A DNA stretch of 64,000 nt from Cordylochernes scorpioides (GCA_030710605.1 CP092863.1:142444580-142508579); one strand, 5' to 3'. Counted from the first letter of the stretch, positions 18,520 to 30,235 are shown. Numbers and translations are program-made. Notes: generated by a model not told the origin, from the letters alone.

Positions 18520-19030
18520 ATTAAAAAAAATCCTTCTGTGCTTACTTCAGTGAAAAAAATATTGGGAAGGTTTGGCTTATCAGTGGTGAACTTTCCGGCA
18601 GTTTCACCAATTTAATCTAACAGACCGCTTCTCTTAAAGAGGTCTAATACTGTAATGGATCATTTTGCTTATATATGCTACAATGAATTATGTCCATAGT
18701 TTGCTTGAACACCACAACTAATATTCCAACCTTCAGTGTAACATATATAGGCAAAATGATCCAATACAGTATTAGAGCTCCAAGAAGCGGTCTGGTAGAT
18801 TAAATAGGTGAAACTGTTGGGAAGGTTCATCACTGATGATCCAAGCCCTTCCAATATTTTTTACACCGCAGTAAGGATAGTTAGTATATTATGATGCATT
18901 AGCGCGCCATCTGCTATCAAAATGATTATTTTTAAAATAATTTTTACATCGCAGTAAGGGCAGTAGAAATTGTTTTATTTTAAAAAGAATCATACGCGTT
19001 TATAATAGTTTCGTATTTTGATAGTTAGTA
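18520..19030. repeat. Pair of inverted F2 elements
   Basis: F2 landmarks appear left (GAAGGTTTGGCTTATCAGTG) and inverted right (GAAAC...GGGAAGGTTCATCACTGATG), sharing the CTAATACTGTA...GATCATTTTGC inner arms around 18690. A third partial set follows at 18945-19030. Confidence 0.6.
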
Positions 19031-19039
19031 TATGTTTGT

Positions 19040-19580
19040 TTTACGTGTAAGAGAAGCATTCGTGTTTTAAGGATTTCATAACTTATATATAAGTGACGTG
19101 TTATTGTCTTATAAACATTAAAATCTATAAAAAGTAACCATATTTGTTCTAAATATAGATATCTATTTACATAGACAGCATTTAAAATACAATTGCATGT
19201 TGGCGATGCACGATTTTACACCTCTCCCATGGGTTTTGAACAAAAGAAAAATTCATGTGCTTAAAAGATTTCTTAGATATTTTAATAGTACACTAACGTT
19301 TGTATTTATCGAGAGAGGAAATAATTGCGTTGATTTTTGTTTATTATTTCCCATACATACACACACATTACTTAACGTACCTTCAAATAGCCAAAAGAGT
19401 TGGTGGCCCACAAAATGCGATTACAGGCCAAACTAATACAGCACAAGGCGCGTTTATATTATAGCCCAATCAATGATTAGAACAAAAAAATTGCCAGGAT
19501 TATATATTAATCGTCGACTGATATATTGGTAAAATATAAATTATTTTTTATCCCTAATAAAATACAATTTGAATTATATA
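19040..19580. other. AT-rich spacer, nothing recognisable
   Basis: No gene or clear element; the reading frame at 19197-19436 shows no family features. Confidence 0.4.
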
Positions 19581-19939
19581 CAGTAGAACCTCTCTGTAAA
19601 GGACACGTAATTGCAGAGCCAAAGTGGATGAGAGGGTAACACGCTCGATTCCCGATATAAGTCGGTGGATGAGAGGGTAACACGCTCGATTCCCGACAGT
19701 CATTAACCGGGATTGAATCCCGCGTTAAAAATTGTTTAATATGTGAACTTCACATATTATTCATTGTTCAATTATCATTAACTAGGTTGCTCTTGCTGAG
19801 CGGTACCTATTAATGTGAATTTGAACCAGGTGCAGAGCCAAAGTGTCCTTTAGGAAGAGGTATCCTATTACCAAAATGGTAATTTTGCAAATGAAAACTC
19901 TCCTTTATAGAGAGGGGTCTCCTCTTGGAGGTTTTACTG
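19581..19939. mobile_element. Tigger-like MITE, family M2, split by SINE1
   Basis: CAGTAGAACCTCTCTGTAAA at left, CTCTTGGAGGTTTTACTG at right, TA outside. Without the inner SINE it would be ~140 bp. Copies at 21502, 30052 and 37755. Confidence 0.8.
19626..19831 (+). mobile_element. SINE1 (tRNA-derived) in M2
   Basis: A 13-bp duplication GCAGAGCCAAAGT (19613-19625, 19832-19844) frames it. The head GTCGGTGGATGAGAGGGTAA and GGGATTGAATCCC resemble the A and B boxes of a class II tRNA. Its head is duplicated in tandem (first copy 19626-19660), unlike other SINE1 copies. Body: AATATGTGAA...CACATATTATTCATTG hairpin, GTTGCTCTTGCTGAGCGG, end GAACC. Confidence 0.8.
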
Positions 19940-20073
19940 TATATATGTATATTGATTTATCAAGAAAATGGGGATTGGCCGATATATCCAGGAATTTATT
20001 TAAATCAACAAGCAAAAGTTTCTTTAACACAAAGCAATATCGCGCCATCTATACATATAAAATTAAAGGATTT

Positions 20074-20300
20074 AAAAGCATGAATGTTTCTTTTATACAT
20101 AATACAAACTTCTACTATCCTTACTGCGATGAAAAATATATATGGAGGGTTTGCTCATCAGTGGTGAACTCTCCCAGCGGTTTCGCGCCAATTTAATCCA
20201 CAAGACCGCTTCTCAGAGCTCTAATACTGTATTGGACGATTCTGCTTATATACGTAGTATTGAAGGGTGGAATCTCAGAAATGGTTTTCTAGAAAACTAT
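20074..20300. repeat. F2 element copy
   Basis: ACTATCCTTACTGCGATG, GGAGGGTTTGCTCATCAGTG, CCCAGCGGTTTCGCGCC, ACAAGACCGCTTCTCAGAGC. Confidence 0.65.
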
Positions 20301-20492
20301 GGACATAAGCTTATAGGACAATAGAATTACATTCAAATATTTGCATCGAGCAATGCTCTTCCGCAAACAATAAAGACAAGGTCAGTTAGACATAAATTAA
20401 CACGAAGCAATAACGCGCCATCTATACATATAAGATGAAAGGATTTAAAAGTTTCTTTAACTAGTCTTAATTTCTCTAGCTTTCGGGCCAAA

Positions 20493-21126
20493 CAGTGTTG
20501 GGCAAATATTAATTAAAATGATTAATTGTTAATTGTAATTTTCACAATTAACAATTAATCAATTGTTAATTGTATTTTTACAATTAACAATTAATTGTTA
20601 ATTGTATTCATACAATTAACAATTAATTAATTGTTAATTGCACTTTTCTAATTAACAATTAATTAATTGTTAATTGCACTTTTCTAATTAACAATTAATT
20701 AATTGTTAATTGCACTTCAAATTAATTGAAAAATAATTTTTTAATGCCCAACACTGCATTTCAGTACCACTCTCTTCTCGAACATGCTGTCCGACAATTT
20801 GTGACTCTTTGGCAGATTTGTCATTGTCGCAAAAGAAAAAAGGCGTTCAACTGCAGCTGACGATGGTAAAGGTGTGTTGTATTTAATAAAAACCCTTTTT
20901 ATCTCAGGCAGTGTTGGGCAAATATTAATTAAAATGATTTATTAAAGATTAACAATTGATTAATTGTTAATTGTAATTTTCACAATTAACAATTAATCAA
21001 TTGTTAATTGTATTTTTATAATTAACAATTAATTACTTGTTAATTGCACTTTTCTAATTAACAATTAATTAATTGTTAATTGCACTTCAATTTAATTGAA
21101 AAATATTTTTTTAATGCCCAACACTG
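20493..21126 (-). mobile_element. Non-autonomous hAT element
   Basis: Flanked by an 8-bp duplication GGGCCAAA (20485-20492 and 21127-21134), as expected for hAT. Ends are CAGTGTTGGGC and its inverse. Each end is itself palindromic (CAGTGTTGGGC...CCCAACACTG) and built of ATTAACAATTAATTGTTAAT repeats. A transposase remnant lies between. Confidence 0.85.
20757..20895 (-). pseudogene. hAT transposase C-terminal (hATC) fragment
   Basis: Minus-strand translation gives TPLPSSAAVERLFSFA followed by LSDSMFEKRVVLK, the signature of the hAT C-terminal dimerisation domain. About 40 residues remain; all catalytic residues are gone. It is caught between two copies of the palindromic hAT end. Confidence 0.8.
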
Positions 21127-21339
21127 GGGCCAAAATGCCCTTCAACAATAGAACTAGAAATATAACTTCCAGCTAATTGTTCCCAGTTAACTCCAGTATA
21201 TGGTTAGCTGGACGTCATACTTCTAGGTGCTTCTGTTGAAGGACATGTTAGCCGAAATCTAGAGAAATAAAAATGGTAAAAGAAACTTAATCCTGGATTG
21301 CTTTTTGATTTTATTAAATTGTAAAAGCAAGGATGAACG

Positions 21340-21500
21340 TATGATAAATCCAGGAATAAAGTTTATAAATCAACGCTTAGTGAAATTTATTCCGAAAGAT
21401 TGTGAAACTTTGCTACTTTAAAAATCTCATTGTGGGGCTCATAAGTATGTCAATTTATAACTTATCGACCTATATCCCTCTTCTTTCTTTATTTGCATAT
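21340..21500. repeat. Dispersed ~165-bp repeat R, copy 1
   Basis: GTGAAATTTATTCCGAAAGA, AAAATCTCATTGTGGGGCTC, ACTTATCGACCTATATCCC. Similar stretches at 23515-23660 and 25715-25865. No structure identified. Confidence 0.6.
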
Positions 21501-21501
21501 G

Positions 21502-22362
21502 CAGTGGAACTATCTCTCTGTAAAGGATAAGGCCTAGTTACAGAGCCAATATAAAGAGATATACCGCATGAGTTTCTTTTCAACGAAAAATTTAAAATTT
21601 TTATTTCAAGGTGAAATATCGACCATTTCTAACCTTTTTGGATGAGGGATGAATTATGAAGAGCAATGACGAACGGAACCTAGACACTTTTTATTTTTCA
21701 GTTCGTCATTACTCTTCATAATTCATCCTTTCATATCTCATCCAAAAAGGTTAGAAATGGTCGATATTTCCCCTTGAAATAAAATTTTAAAATTTTTCGT
21801 TGAAAAGAAACTCATGCGGTGTAACTTCAAGTGTCGTTTTACAATCACAGGCCGCAATGTATTATAAAGAGATATGTCCTCTAACTGGAGGACAGTGGAA
21901 TACTGGAAATGGTCATTTTTTGCAATGAAAACTGTCCTTTATAGAGAGGTGTCCTCTAACTGGAGGACAGTGGAATACTGGAAATGGTCATTTTTTTGCA
22001 ATGAAAACTGTTCTTTATAGAGAGGTGTCCTCTAACTGGAGGACAGTGGAATACTGGAAATGGTCATTTTTTGCAATGAAAACTGTCCTTTATAGAGAGG
22101 TGTCCTCTAACTGGAGGACAGTGGAATACTGGAAATGGTCATTTTTTGCAATGAAAACTGTCCTTTATAGAGAGGTGTCCTCTAACTGGAGGACAGTGGA
22201 ATACTGGAAATGGTCATTTTTTGCAATGAAAACTGTCCTTTATAGAGAGGTGTCCTCTAACTGGAGGACAGTGGAATACTGGAAATGGTCGTTTTTTGCA
22301 ATGAAAACTGTCCTTTATAGAGAGGTGTCCTCTAACTGGAGGATCCTCTCATGGAGGTTCTA
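21502..22362. mobile_element. Tigger-like element M2 enlarged by internal repeats
   Basis: CAGTGGAACTATCTCTCTGT at left and CATGGAGGTTCTACTCTA at right. It contains a foldback near 21585-21815 (GAATTATGAAGAG... and its inverse) and the 75-bp array. Confidence 0.65.
21876..22345. repeat. 75-bp tandem array (about six units)
   Basis: GTCCTCTAACTGGAGGACAG recurs every 75-76 bp from 21876. Because 75 is a multiple of three, the array opens a 147-codon frame with a 25-residue repeat, which is an artefact. The repeated unit is M2 terminal sequence (ACTGTCCTTTATAGAGAGG). Confidence 0.9.
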
Positions 22363-22727
22363 CTCTATATATATTATTGGGTTGTCCCATATACATATTG
22401 AGTCGATCTTTAAAGGTTCATATTTTGTCTATTATAGTATTTAAATATATTCATGTTATAGTTTTTCATGAGAGATCCACAGCTTAAAAAACATGGTTAA
22501 ATGGGTCTCTCCTGTAGGTGGTCTCTTATCAGAGGTTGTAATGTCAGACCAAGCGTGTCATGAGGAGTCTTTAAACCAAAAAAGTATCCGATAAGAGACC
22601 ACCTTCCAGGAGAACACCGGATTTAAACATATTTTCAGGCTATGGTTTCTCTCTTATGGGAGGAGACATATCATTTTTAAAGCATATTTTATATTATCAT
22701 TTAATCCGCTTCTTATATATATAACAT

Positions 22728-22980
22728 AACGTTGCGGTAGGAAGGTAAACCTGTACCAAAAATGGTACCTCTCCCTTTAAAATGCATTTAGTTTACCACC
22801 TATGTACAAAACGTAATGGCAGTGATAAATAATGAGTCACGCCACTTATGCTATACAATTTGGCTTTTGTCTGAATTTTTCAAAACTGGTGTTGTGGTTT
22901 ATTATCACCACCATTACGTTTTGTGCTGAGGCGATAAAATTAATGTACTTTTAAAGGGAGAGGTACCACTTTTGATACAT
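22728..22980. repeat. F1 foldback copy without hammerhead core
   Basis: GGTACCTCTCCCTTTAAAAT and its inverse, AAAACGTAATGGCAGTGATA and its inverse, with CAAAACTGGTGTTGTGG on one side only. Confidence 0.65.
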
Positions 22981-22984
22981 TTAT

Positions 22985-23175
22985 ATATCAAAATTCGAAA
23001 TTATTTTAAAGGCGTGTGTATGATTCTTTTTGTAAATAAACAATTTCTACTGCCCTTACTGCAATGGAAAAATTAATGGGAGGGCCTGGCTCATCAGTGG
23101 TAAACCCTCCCAGCGGTTTCGCCAGTTTAATCTACCATACCGCTGTTATATTGCATTTTTTTTTAACTTCCTTTT
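22985..23175. repeat. F2 element copy
   Basis: TCTACTGCCCTTACTGCAAT, GGGAGGGCCTGGCTCATCAG, CCCAGCGGTTTCGCCAG, TCTACCATACCGCTG; directly follows the F1 copy. Confidence 0.7.
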
Positions 23176-23514
23176 ATAGTGATACTGTTGCTAGACTCTT
23201 GGAATGAGTATATATGCTACGTTTTTTTTTTTTTTTTTTAATAGAGCTATATTATATATATTCACTTCGTTTATATATTTATGCTCATAGTAGAAATACT
23301 TTACTTGGAAGTGTATATGTACTTTAAACAAAACGATATGATTTTAGTAGAGGTATACTCTATACTAGATATGAATTACAGCAATGAATGATACAAATGC
23401 TGGCACAGGGCGGAATGAAATTTATTCACACACACACAATAAAAAACGAATATTGCATAAGTTAGATATAGATATTCGTCGGTCAAAATCATTTCACTTT
23501 TGCCAATTGGTTGG

Positions 23515-23660
23515 GAAGTCTTTAACAAATCAATGCTAAGTGAAATTTATTCCGAAAGATTATGCAACTTTGCCACTTTAAAAATCTCATTGTGCGGCTC
23601 ATAGTATGCCATTCCATAACTTATCGACCTATATCCCTCTTCTTTCTTTATTTGCAGATG
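23515..23660. repeat. Dispersed repeat R, copy 2
   Basis: GTGAAATTTATTCCGAAAGA, AAAATCTCATTGTGCGGCTC, ACTTATCGACCTATATCCC, as in 21340-21500. Confidence 0.6.
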
Positions 23661-23662
23661 CA

Positions 23663-24430
23663 GTGGAACTATCTCTTTGGTGATATTACGGACAATTTTC
23701 TGCAATGTCACTTAAGTTTGAACATGTTGACCACTTATTGGGTCCATCATCTTGTCAAACAAGGAGGCCAAAATGGCCAAATCGGTTGATCTGGACATCC
23801 CAGACGTCTGTTGCTAGTTGTTTCTTTGTTTGCAACAATGATGTTGGTTTCTTTGGATGTGGGCTTGATGGACGCTTCCATTCCACGGAACTGCATTTAT
23901 TCGGTGATGTCGAGTCGCCGCCACCTGCAGAGAACTCCTTGCACTTCACGTTGCTGATCCTGATGACTGTGATTTTTGCACAAGACAAGCAATACCGTGA
24001 AGTAGAAGCATTCAAGCTGACGTCCCAAGAAGTCAAACTCGTCTTTTCAAACGAAGAAACAACTGGCAACAGTCTTCTTGGAATACCCAGGGCAGTCTTC
24101 ATCGATCGGTGTTGTGAGATTGCCAGAAAGCTGTGACGGCGAATATAAAAGTGCCGTTTAGGCAAATTGGACAGGTGACGATTTGCTTCAGCACGACAAT
24201 GCGACACTCTCGCGACGTTGGGATTCACTTCCTACGTATTCGTCCGAACTGTACCCTCGAACTACGCCTTGTTTGACAAGATATAGGAACACAGCAAGTG
24301 TCTAACACGTTCAATCTTCAGACATTGCAGAAATTTGCTCATACATGGTGCTCCAACATTCCCCAACAAAATGATTTGCCAAAGACCTCACAGGTAAATG
24401 GTAGAAGTTAAATGACATGGCCAGGGGATT
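23663..24430 (+). pseudogene. Very decayed Tc1/mariner transposase (tentative)
   Basis: Around 24178-24260 the frame LLQHDNATLSR recalls the second catalytic Asp region (HDNAxxH), and another frame gives VPSNYALFDKI, like APSDYHLF at the third. TWCSNIPQQNDLPKTS follows. Frames are broken many times. The 143-157-codon ORFs on either strand upstream have no family features. Confidence 0.35.
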
Positions 24431-24645
24431 ATGATCTAATTTATATAATATCCGCTTTTTTTTTTTTTTTTGGTCAAAAGATTTTATTCCATCCTCTCCC
24501 CCAAAAATGGAGTCATTTGTTTTAATACGTGGTAATATTTAATGCTAACTTATCCTATCATAGATGTACTTTTTAATTACTGTGTTTGTATTTTAAATAT
24601 CCAACTCGCTTTCTCTACACGGTATTATAAAGACTTTTTATAGAT

Positions 24646-24754
<109 letters not shown>

Positions 24755-24772
24755 TAATCCTTTATATAATAT

Positions 24773-24992
24773 CATTTGAGAGAAAAAATTCAGCCAGAGG
24801 TAAAAGTGTCTTGCAAAAAAAATAATTTAATAAACTCAAGGTTTCGGGCTTTGGAGCCTTTGTACAAGGCGGCCTTATAGTTAGCCTTATCCTTGTAGAA
24901 GGGCTTCAAGGCCAGAAAGATTGAGTTGATTTAAATAGATTTTTACAAGACACCTTTTTTCCCCTGGATGAAAATGTTTTTCTCTCAAATGA
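24773..24992. repeat. Foldback F7 with hammerhead-like arms
   Basis: Arms ATCATTTGAGAGAAAAA and GTCTTGCAAAA with inverse copies. The right arm (plus, 24891-24930) reads CTTGTAGA-A-GGGCTTCAAGGCCA-GAAA-GATT; the left arm (minus) has GCCCGAAACCTTGAG. The same GTAGA-A core variant as in the PLE terminal repeats. Confidence 0.5.
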
Positions 24993-25184
24993 TTGTATAT
25001 ATTATGTATTTTATGTTTGTTTTGTATGTCCTTTCTCTTACCTATATATCATACTGTATACAGTATTTGCATTTTCAATTATATACGTCCAATATGCGTC
25101 AGAACATCCTATAAACATCTTATTGACGTTATGTTACCCTGAGCTTGTTTGTTTATATGAAATTAATACGTTTTTATACCTTGA

Positions 25185-25258
25185 GACAAAGGTTGGCGTT
25201 CAGTCAACTGAAATACTGGTTAAAATATAAATTATCTTCTATCTCCAATATATGCCTT
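25185..25258. repeat. F4 single arm
   Basis: AAAGGTTGGCGTTCAGTCAA, CTGAAATACTGGTTAAAAT, CCAATATATGCCTTTA: half of an F4 foldback. Confidence 0.6.
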
Positions 25259-25288
25259 TATATATGGAAATTTTGCCGGGAGGAAATT

Positions 25289-25370
25289 GATCTAAAGAGA
25301 CATGGGTCGCCTCTCCTGTCAAAATAGACGTCTATTTTGACGGGAGAGGCGACCCATGTCTCTTTAGATA
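25289..25370. repeat. F0 minimal palindrome
   Basis: Only the outer arm of F0, folded back on itself around AGACGTCT. It could form an ~80-nt perfect hairpin. Confidence 0.75.
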
Positions 25371-25493
25371 TATATATATATATATATCTAAATATCTAAA
25401 TAATATTAATATAAATATATTAATAGTATATTTTTTATTTGGAAAATAGAGAAAAGTAAAATATTAGGAAATACAGATGTTTGCTGGTGTTAC

Positions 25494-25536
<43 letters not shown>

Positions 25537-25714
25537 TACTATATTCTAACTAATTATTTATTACAAAAAAAAACCTCACATGTTTAAACTCTAAATAACA
25601 AATTTTATAAATCTTGAAATTCTCATATCGGTACTATATATATATGTTTACTCATTTATATTTAACTGAATCACGAAATCCCTTATCACGAAAATGGAGA
25701 TTGGCCAATATATC

Positions 25715-25865
25715 CAGGAATAAAGTTTTTAAAAAATCGACGTTTAGTTGAAATTTATTCTGAGAGATTGCGCACTTAAAAAAAATCTCATTGAGCGGCT
25801 CAGAAGTATGTGTTTTCATAACTGCTTGACTTCATTCTTTATTTTTTAAATACAGAGTAGAAATT
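25715..25865. repeat. Dispersed repeat R, copy 3
   Basis: Diverged copy: GTTGAAATTTATTCTGAGAG, AAAATCTCATTGAGCGGCTC, CAGAGTAGAAATTCTCTG. Confidence 0.5.
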
Positions 25866-25894
25866 CTCTGCACATACAACTATATTTTCTTTCT

Positions 25895-26100
25895 GAGATT
25901 CCATCCTTCTGTGCTGCGTATATAAGCAAAATCGTCCGATACAGTATTAGAGCTCTTAGAAGCGGTCTGGTGGATTAAATTGGCGAAACCGCTGGGAGGG
26001 TTCATTACTGATGAACCAAACCCTCCCAATATATTTTTTAATCGCAGTAAGGGCAGTAGAAGTTTGTATTATGTATAAAAGAAACATTCGTGCTTTTAAA
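25895..26100. repeat. F2 element copy
   Basis: AAGCGGTCTGGTGGATTAAA, GGCGAAACCGCTGGGAGGG, CATTACTGATGAACCAAACC, GCAGTAAGGGCAGTAGAAGT; a M2-like ACTATACCTCTGTAAAG remnant follows at 26120. Confidence 0.65.
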
Positions 26101-26384
26101 TCCTTTCACTTTATACAATACAACTATACCTCTGTAAAGAACAACACCTGAAAATATGCAAAAATGATAATAAATAAGATACCTTCTATTGAGACAACGA
26201 GATAATCTCCCTACTAGCAATAGAAAAAGAAACAGGTCGGGGAGAAGAGGTTCTTTAGATTTATAAATAAGTTCCTATTTATAAAGAAGAGCTCTTCTCC
26301 ACGATCTGTGTTTTTTTTTTCTTCTTCTATAGACACCTTCTATTATTTTATTAACCCAAATAATGACGCTTATATATATAAAGT

Positions 26385-26912
26385 ACTAGCCGAATGACCC
26401 GGTCAACGCCCGGGTTTTACCCGATTAAATGTTTTTATTCAAATAATATTCGTTACAATTATGAATTGGCACCGTGGATGTCACTCTTGTGAAACGTCCC
26501 GCTCCAAACTTTGTGTCTGAGAAGCGATATTTTTATAGAAAGATGATCTGGCTTTTGTTTTCTGCTCGAATGAATGTTTTTCTGTTAGAATTTTGTTCCT
26601 GCGTACAAAATAATGAACTGGTTTCACCCGTGGTCTCTGCTTTTTGGAATTTTTCCCGATATAATTATGTATCTAATAATCAAAGATGATACAGCAATAT
26701 CGTCATCATCATTTTCTGACTAAAAATATATAGTTTCAATAATTGATTTATATATTTTTTAAAATAGCCTATCGTCTTCCCCGTATTTTTTTACCTATGT
26801 ATGGAAATTTTGGTTTGAATTAGTGAACTACTGCGAATTTGTATACCGGACATACAAACCAACAAACAAACAGACAAACATACAAACATTCATTTATATA
26901 TATAGAGAGAAG
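26385..26912 (+). mobile_element. RTE-like repeat
   Basis: ACTAGCCGAATGACCCGGTC head, GGGTTTTACCCGATTAAATG, and a tail of ACAAACAAACAGACAAACAT before TATATATATAGAG. The reading frame at 26474-26689 shows no RT motif. Confidence 0.5.
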
Positions 26913-26961
26913 AGATATTCTATAGCTATGCTCGAATTTTTTGGGGGGAAAATTGTTAATA

Positions 26962-27133
26962 CAGTCGAACTTGGATAATTCGAACCCCAAGGGACCATAA
27001 AAAAATTCGAATTATCCAAAAATTCGAATTAAAAACGGAAATTATATATATAGGAAATTCTAGGGACCAAGATAAATATTCGAATTAAAGAGGTTTTCGA
27101 ATTAAAGAAGTTCGAATTATCCAAGTTCTACTG
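26962..27133. mobile_element. Tigger/pogo-like MITE, family M3, copy 2
   Basis: CAGTCGAACTTGGATAATTC at left, TTATCCAAGTTCTACTG at right, TA on both sides; 172 bp. Best-preserved M3 copy. Confidence 0.85.
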
Positions 27134-27599
27134 TACTATCGATTTCTTTTATTTATAACTTTTTAAAAATTAATCCAGGGCTATAGTTACAGGATTATAT
27201 TAATCAACAATTTATGATACTATGATTTTTTTTATCTAATGATACTATGATTTTTATCTAATGATAATGAAGATTTTTGTAAAACGATTTATATATAAAT
27301 TTAGAACCCTATATATATGGCGCTTTTGATTTCCTTATTCTGTAATGATAAAAGTTTTTAGCAACGTAAAAATGGTTCTTTTTTTAACAGCGAAAATTTT
27401 ACAGTATTATTTGAAAGAAAGATATTTGAAATAAATATTCACATTTAAAACGCAATTTGCCGCATTTTTCAAAAGGTTAGAAGAATAAATATCAGAGAAG
27501 AGGCTGATTTGGGATTGTATCGGTCGGGGAAAGCCAGGGTGAAGGAGAAAGATTATAGAAACAATATAAATGTGATCTAAATAAGGATACCAATGGATG

Positions 27600-29260
27600 G
27601 TTTGACAAGATCGGGAATGGAAAGGTCTTGAGAAGGGGAAACAAAAGGCCCCTGTTAATCAGGGGGAGGGAAAAATAAGAATTGGATGCGACATATCAAA
27701 TGGATTGATTGATTGAGGATTGGATTATTCTGGAGGCTTAAATTAACGGAAAGAGAAAATTAGGAGAAATTTGACTGGATAGGAAAGGCTAAGAATTGGA
27801 TGCAGCAATCAAATGGAAATGGATTGATCAAGGAATGGATTATTCTGGTGGGTAGAATGAATGGAAAGATAAGGAAGAAATTGGACTAGATGGTAATGAA
27901 AAGGCTAATTGAATGCGACATCTCAAATGGAAATTAATTTATCGGGGAATGGATTATTCTGGAGGGTAAAATGAACGGAAAGTTAGGAAGAAATTGGACT
28001 GGATAGGAAAGAAAAGGCTAAGAATTGGATACGACATATCAAATGGAAATGGGTTGATTGAGGAATGGATTATTCTGGAGGGTAAAATGAACGGAAAATT
28101 ATGAAGAAATTGAACTGGATAGGAAAGAAAGAATTGGACGCGGCATATCAAATGGAAATGGATTGACCAGAGAATAGATTATTCTGGAGGGTAGAATGAA
28201 TGGAAAGATAAGAAAGAAATTGGACTAGATGGTAATGAAAAGGCAAAGAATTGGATGCGACTATCAAATGGAAATGGATTGACCGAAGAATGGATTATTC
28301 TAGAGGGTAAAATGAACGGAAAATTAGGAAGAAAAATTAGACTGGATAGGAAAGAAAAGGCTAAGAATTTGGATGCGACATATCAAATGGAAATGGATTG
28401 ATCAAGAAATAGTTATTCTGGTGGGTAAAATGAACGGAAAATTATGAAGAAATTGAACTGGATAGGAAAGAAAGAATTGGACGCGGCATATCAAATGGAA
28501 ATGGATTGACCAGAGAATAGATTATTCTGGAGGGTAGAATGAATGGAAAGATAAGGAAGAAATTGGACTAGATGGTAATGAAAAGGCTAAGAATTGGATG
28601 CGACATATCAAATGGAAATGGATTGATCGGGGAATGGATTATTCTGGAGAGTAAAATGAACGGAAAATTAGGAATAAATTGGACTGGATAGGAAATAAAA
28701 GGCTAAGAATTTGGATGCGACATATCAAATGGAAATGGATTGATCAAGAAATAGTTATTCTGGTGGGTAAAATGAACGGAAAATTAGGAAGAAATTGGAC
28801 TGGATAGGAAAGAAAAGACTAAGAATTGGTTTGCGACATATCAAATGGATTGATCAAGAAATGGATTATTCTGGAGGGTAAAATGAACGGAAAATTAGGA
28901 AGAGATTGAACTGGATAGGAAAGAAAAGACTAAGAATTGGATGCGACATATCAAATGGAAATGGGTTGATTGAGGAATGGATTATTCTGGAGGGTAAAGT
29001 GAACGGAAAGATAAGGAAGAAATTGGACTAGATAGGAAAGAAAGGACTTAGAATTGGATGCGACATGGATTGATTAAGAAATGGATTATTTTGGAGGGTA
29101 AAATTAATGGAGAGATAGGAAGAAATTGGACTGGATAGGAAAGAAATAATTGGACGCAGTATATCAAATGGAAATGAATTGACCAGAGAATGGATTATTC
29201 TGGAGGGTAAAATCGGAAAGAGAACGTTAGGAAGAAGATGAATTGGATTTTAAAAAATGG
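27600..29260. repeat. Satellite-like array, ~115-bp units
   Basis: GGATTATTCTGGAGGGTAAA, AATGAACGGAAAATTAGGA, TTGGACTGGATAGGAAAG and GCGACATATCAAATGGAA recur in this order about fourteen times with point changes and small deletions. It is purine-rich on the plus strand. No consistent coding frame. Confidence 0.85.
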
Positions 29261-29749
29261 TAAGCTATGAAGAAATAAATAGAAGGGTTCAAGATAGAGG
29301 CACTTTTGACGTGACTAGAAACCAGCACTTGCTTGAGAGGAAAGAAACTGAAAAGAAACGTAAATTTCAAGATATATTTATATTTCAAAATTAATCTACG
29401 CCACTACAGACAGCCTTAGTTAAGATATATTAAATATCTTATTGATATATAAGGCTGTTGAGGTGCAATTCTGGTTTGAAAGCTTGTATTTTTTAAAAGA
29501 TCAATTAATAAGAGATATATGCACATTATGAAAAAAATCTATTATAATTTTAACACACCTTTCACAAATTGCCTTTAATCATGGAAAAAACGTCAATTAT
29601 ATTTAAAAGGAGCCTTGCTATAAATCTTAAGTCGCTATATTATGTCGCCGTTTTTTACCTTAAAGCTATAAATTATTCATGTGAAATTATCTATTTTTAT
29701 TATTATGTATGATATCATTTACTTTATCTTATTTATAGATATCAACATA
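29261..29749. other. Spacer, nothing recognisable
   Basis: Only a short inverted pair CAGCCTTAGTTAAGATATA / TATATAAGGCTG near 29415-29460. Confidence 0.4.
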
Positions 29750-29911
29750 CAGTTAAACCTATCTATAGCGCCTCCTCTTGGGATTCACCAAAATAGGGTT
29801 GCTATAGATAGGTCACTTTTAATGTAAAATGCTTACATTTTAATTTTTTAAATTGGACGTTATAGATAGGAAGGCGCTATTTAGAGGGGGGCGCTATAGA
29901 CAGTTTTAACT
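29750..29911. mobile_element. Tigger/pogo-like MITE, family M1, copy 5
   Basis: CAGTTAAACCTATCTATAGC at left, GACAGTTTTAACTA at right, TA flanks. Confidence 0.75.
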
Positions 29912-30051
29912 ATATGTTTTATAAAATGAAAAAAAAAAAATAATAAACGAACTTCGACCCTTATCAACGATTTAAAACATAAAAGATAATTGTAAAGACT
30001 AGACGTGTATAGTCACAAAAATCAGTTGAAAAATAGATTTTTAAATAAATA

Positions 30052-30221
30052 CAGTAGAGAACAACAACCTCTCTGTAAAGGACAATACCTTGTTGTAGAC
30101 TCAAAATGTCCTTTTGGGAGAGTTGCTTATTGGTAAAAATGATTATTTTTGGCAATATGTAATTTGTCCATTGTAGAGAGGCGTCCTATAGCGGGAGTGT
30201 CCTCTTATGAAGGTTTTACTG
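30052..30221. mobile_element. Tigger-like MITE, family M2
   Basis: CAGTAGAGAACAACAACCTC at left, ATGAAGGTTTTACTG at right, TA flanks; 170 bp. Confidence 0.75.
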
Positions 30222-30235
30222 TATTTTTACAGTAT

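Larger units (their letters stand above)
20462..21272. repeat. Foldback with hammerhead-like arms, split by hAT
   Basis: Left arm TTTCTCTAGCTTTCGGGCC, right arm ending GCCGAAATCTAGAGAAA. The right arm, plus strand at 21233-21266, reads CTGTTGA-A-GGAC-ATGTTA-GCC-GAAA-TCTA-GAGA: hammerhead order with A6 changed to T. The hAT at 20493-21126 interrupts the left arm. Confidence 0.55.

Noticed and set aside
22001-22444. 147-codon ORF with a perfect 25-residue repeat
   Set aside because: It is the translation of a 75-bp tandem array inside a transposon; the repeat is at DNA level and non-coding units precede it.
23705-24228. 143- and 157-codon ORFs on opposite strands
   Set aside because: They overlap in antisense, show no domain, and lie in a region with decayed Tc1/mariner words; neither looks like a gene.
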